A stretch of 64,000 nucleotides of DNA. It comes from Zantedeschia hybrid cultivar. Taxonomy: Eukaryota > Streptophyta > Magnoliopsida > Alismatales > Araceae. Positions 61,140-64,000 of the stretch are shown one piece after another. The notes under the pieces were generated by a model. That model was not told the DNA's origin. It worked only from the letters and a program-made list of their open reading frames with translations, and did no database searches. The stretch lies in NCBI GenBank assembly GCA_030544215.1, contig JARZZO010000002.1, positions 26,163,395 to 26,227,394 on the forward strand. Direction: 5' to 3'. The position numbers and the translations under genes are program-made. Each line of letters opens with the position of its first letter. Positions within the stretch are counted from its first letter, which is position 1.

Positions 61140-63398
61140 GTCTACGACCGGGCATGCCTTTTGGGCGATAGCCAGCCCTATGCTGAACACGGACGATGCC
61201 TCCTCGAGTTGAGCCTGTATTATCTCTTCGGCATAATCCGGGCCGGCCTTATAGCTGGCTACGGCTGTGCGAGCAGCCTCTTCAGCCTTAGCCTCCAGAT
61301 CTGCCTTCAAAGCCGACATCTCCTCGGCATGGCGGCGGCGGTCCGTGACCCGCTGGTCGACCTTGTCCTAGATCTCGGCCTTAAGAGCTTCATTCGCGGC
61401 CCGGGCCGCCTCCAGCTCCTTCTCGGCTTTCTCCTTCTCTCGCTCGGCCTTCGTCTTGGCCTCGGAGGAAGCGCGAGTCACCTCCTTTTGCTCCTCTAGC
61501 TCGGCCCGCATCCGGGCATTTTCTTTCAATAGCAAGTCGACGCTAGCCTCAAGACTACGTCGTACCGGGGAGACTCCGCCAGAAGCCGGCTGGTCCGAAG
61601 CCTGGTCGACCTCACGGAGCCTTTGCTGAATGGCCACCTGACGGCGAATCAGGCCCCCGCACATGACCGCGGTCTGCAGCCAAAAGCAAACAGAAGTCAA
61701 CCCCAAACAAGCCAAGGGAAATATTAGACCGAGGCCCATAAAGAAGCTTTTTTACCTGGACCGACAGTCGGGCGCACTGCATCGCCAGGCCGTCCGAGGA
61801 CATCGCCTTCATCTCGTCCTCGGCTATCGGAAGAGTTAAGCCTCGGAGCAGGCGCAGGCAAGTCCGAGAGTCCTCCACACTCTCGTCCCTATAGATCCCC
61901 AGATTCGGGACCCATAGCTCGTGCTCGTGTTCGCGGGACGCCTGCGTCCTGGAACCTCCGAGGTCTTCTGTACCTGCCGTCGCAGCCGAAGGGGAATCGC
62001 CCCTCGACGTTTCGGGAGGCGACGAGAGCGGGGCCCCTCAGGCATCGATTGGCCTCTTGGCTGCCGGGGCGGGCTCTGTTTCACTAGGCTCATCCGCCCG
62101 GCTCTGCTTCGATAGTCGGCCACCCCTCTGTACGACCGACTTGCCCTTTTTCTCTCTTTCGAGAGCGGCAGCAGCGGCGCGGCCCTCGACCAAAGCCGCT
62201 GTTTGTACTGTGGCCCGAGCATTAAGGGCCACGCCTCGTCCAGCCTCTCCCGCCGCCTGCGGCTGGGACGGTTGAGATGGGCCAAACCGCTGGGCGAGCC
62301 GACCAAGGAGTCCCCGAATCCCAGTCATCTCTGCGGACAGAAGAAAAGGAGTTAGTAACTTGCAGCGCGCGACTCTCCACAACTCAAGACCGACTTACCC
62401 TCGGCCGAAGCCTCAGCACCCTCTTCGGTCGGAGGAGCTTCGGCCGGAGACTCAACCTCGGCGGCTCCTTCAGTCTCCCCCGGGACATCCTCGGGAGGAA
62501 GATAAGGAAAGACCCGAGGAGGATCCTTCGTCGGATCCGGCCAGGCCCCCGTCTGCACGAGCCGCTCCTCTTCGTTGAAAAGCTCCGCTATATCGTACGG
62601 AGCCTCGGCTTCTATAAGGCTCACGATATGAAGCTGATCGGGGTTAAGGGAAGGCGGATCGGAGTGGCCTTCGGCTAGTGGTGCCCACTCAGTAGGGAAG
62701 GGCCACACACTCTTCTCCATCTCCAAGAGAGAGACCAAGATAAAGCTCCTCTTCCAACCGTGAATGGACGAAGGCTTCCCGGAAAAGATACCCCGGCCGA
62801 GGCAAGGGACAAAGCAGTACCAATCGGATTTTACCTGCCGCTGTATCTTGAAAAGAAAGCGGAAGATGTTTACCGAAGGGGTGACGTCGATATAGGCAAG
62901 CACAGCCAAGAAGGCATAGACTGTCCGCCAAGAATTTGGGAAAAATTGAGACGGGGCCAACCCGTAGAAGCACAGAAAATTAATTACGAAGGTGGAAAGG
63001 GGAAGGCGAAAACCCGCCCGAAAGCTTTCTTCATAAATGGTAAAGCTACTCGGACGGACAGAGTTGGCCCTGGTATTTATTCCAGGCCGATAGGGAATCG
63101 TCCAAGACGGGAACTGATAGTAAGATGCAATATACTTGACCCCATCGTCCGTAAGAGTACACATGGCTTCGGAAACTGTCTCGGCTTGACGTCGGCCGGA
63201 AGAGGAAGCCTGGCCCGTGGCGAGAACCTCTTCGGCTTCTTCGGCACTAGACATTTCGGCCTCATCCGTCATGAGAGAAGCAAGGGAATTCGAAGAAAGG
63301 GGAGATGACAAGGAAGATTCGGCAGGTTGGGACGAAGAGCGAGAAGAATAACCTTCGGCCGAAGAACTACTCTCAGCCGAAGAGGGGCTACTGAACAT
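61140..63398 (-). pseudogene. Antisense ORF of the Tat element (gypsy-type 'putative transposase' domain plus coiled coil), 5' part
   Basis: Exon 1, from 63398 to about 62400: a Ser-rich start (MFSSPSSAESSSSAEGYS), then YYQFPSWTIPYRPG, FRAGFRLPLSTFVINFLCFYGLAPSQFFPNSW and a VKSDWYCF segment, the pattern of the plant 'putative gypsy-type transposon' domain (PF04195). A GTAAGT donor follows the codons for GLRPR-like SAEG. Exon 2 (from about 62330) starts EMTGIRGLLGRLAQRF and contains a TGA (PIDA-stop-GAPLS). A second intron (about 61757-61677) leads to exon 3, a Glu/Ala/Lys coiled coil with one more stop, ending ACPVVDL at the insertion. The tail is at 28681-28857. Antisense ORFs like this are known in Tat elements; the role is unknown. 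Confidence 0.78.
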
Positions 63399-64000
63399 GG
63401 ATCACGGGGCAGAGAAAGGAAATTGAGGCTTACCCTCAAATAAGATCTCCTCGACTGCCCACCACCTCTCAGGCAACGGGAGCTTCCCCAGCAACAACTC
63501 CAGGCAACGAAGAGCCCCCCGGCGACAGACAGCGCACTCACGATCACCTTCGATGGCCCGTTCTTCGCCGGAGAAGCAGGGTGGCTCGGATGATCGCAGG
63601 GAAACGCAGGCGTGGGAAGAAGAGAGCGGAACAGTGCCCTGGGGAGGGCTCCTATTTATAGGGTAAAGTTGAAAACATTCCCCGCCAAAATTAACGGCCA
63701 AGATCCTCCCCCTCGTCGGCATCGCCTCTCTCAGATGCACGCCACGTGTGCCATCCTTCGGCAATGATAACGGTCTGGCTGCGGGATCGAGGGAAGATAA
63801 TCAATGGCCGGAAGCGGTCCGACCCTTCGGCTGATAACTCGGATACTCACCACATGTTCCGATCCGCGTGCCAGGGACGGGAGAGGCGGCAATCCAAGTG
63901 AAGTCTCGGGCAGAGAGCCGAAGTGACCCGCGATCCGCGTGATCACCAGGCACGGCCGGGATCCTTTTGTGTTTTTAACGGGGCGACCGGATACGCGACA
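63399..64000 (-). promoter_or_regulatory. Promoter and leader region of the Tat antisense ORF
   Basis: A minus-strand TATA box (TATAAATA; plus-strand 63653-63660) lies 255 bp before the ATG at 63398. The rest is GC-rich Tat-element sequence with no supported ORF. The 3' LTR is not reached: the TGATGAGGCAG start does not occur here. Confidence 0.55.

Larger units (their letters stand above)
19698..64000 (+). mobile_element. Tat/Retand-like Ty3/gypsy element, decayed, interrupted twice
   Basis: In order: 5' LTR, primer-binding site, gag, protease, RT, RNase H, second (archaeal-type) RNase H, integrase, 71-bp minisatellite and an antisense ORF. The duplicated RNase H and the antisense ORF mark the Tat clade. 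The solo LTR (26973-28293) and the 32-kb composite (28858-61134) are insertions. Removing them leaves about 10.7 kb in the window. The 3' LTR must lie past 64000. Several in-frame stops in gag-pol show it is no longer autonomous. Confidence 0.88.

Noticed and set aside
63399..64000. 3' LTR of the Tat/Retand element
   Set aside because: No match to the 5' LTR sequence seen; the region reads as promoter and leader of the antisense ORF.

Overview
This window is nuclear DNA of a flowering plant. It has spliced genes with GT-AG introns, a class III peroxidase, an RNase III-like gene, and a thick load of nested LTR retrotransposons. The GC-rich third positions of the peroxidase hint at a monocot, but I cannot name the species.

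Layout. 1-805: 3' part of an RNASE THREE-LIKE (RTL2-type) gene. 2923-7133: degenerate Mutator-like (MULE) element, rearranged by an inverted insertion. 8604-10504: complete four-exon class III peroxidase with a TATA box. 12.4-13.2 kb: (CT)56 microsatellite and a LINE RNase H remnant. 13240-16132: a 2.9-kb solo LTR with TAGGT duplications. 16.4-17.5 kb: Ty1/copia remnant. 18.1-19.0 kb: a tiny poly(A) retroposon and a fold-back MITE. From 19698 to beyond the window end: a decayed Ty3/gypsy element of the Tat/Retand type (LTR, gag, pol, 71-bp minisatellite, antisense ORF). Two later insertions split it: a solo LTR (26973-28293, TSD CGTAC) and a 32-kb composite (28858-61134).

The composite is one long Tat/Ogre-like element on the minus strand. 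It carries gag-pro-RT-RH-aRH-INT with a G-patch, plus two intact spliced antisense genes: a DUF7745-like gene and a seven-exon plant-mobile-domain gene. An inverted, roughly 99% identical (protein level) second copy, 47990-59914, is inserted in its 5' LTR. That copy is flanked by a 573-bp direct duplication of LTR sequence and has lost both antisense genes through a 5.2-kb deletion. Its gag-pol is a single open frame of 2817 codons; in the first copy a one-base change in an A9/A10 run splits it.

The most unusual signal is a family of 48 short inverted-repeat units. Each has a 12-nt arm, exactly 10 nt of variable spacer and a 12-nt arm, with core GCGTC-N10-GACGC. They occur only in non-coding parts of two different LTR families: LTRs, leaders, promoters and a first intron. 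Arms are conserved, while some spacers differ strongly between otherwise near-identical LTR copies. Both ends of the inverted 11.9-kb segment lie inside such units. I know of no described element of this form; its function is open.
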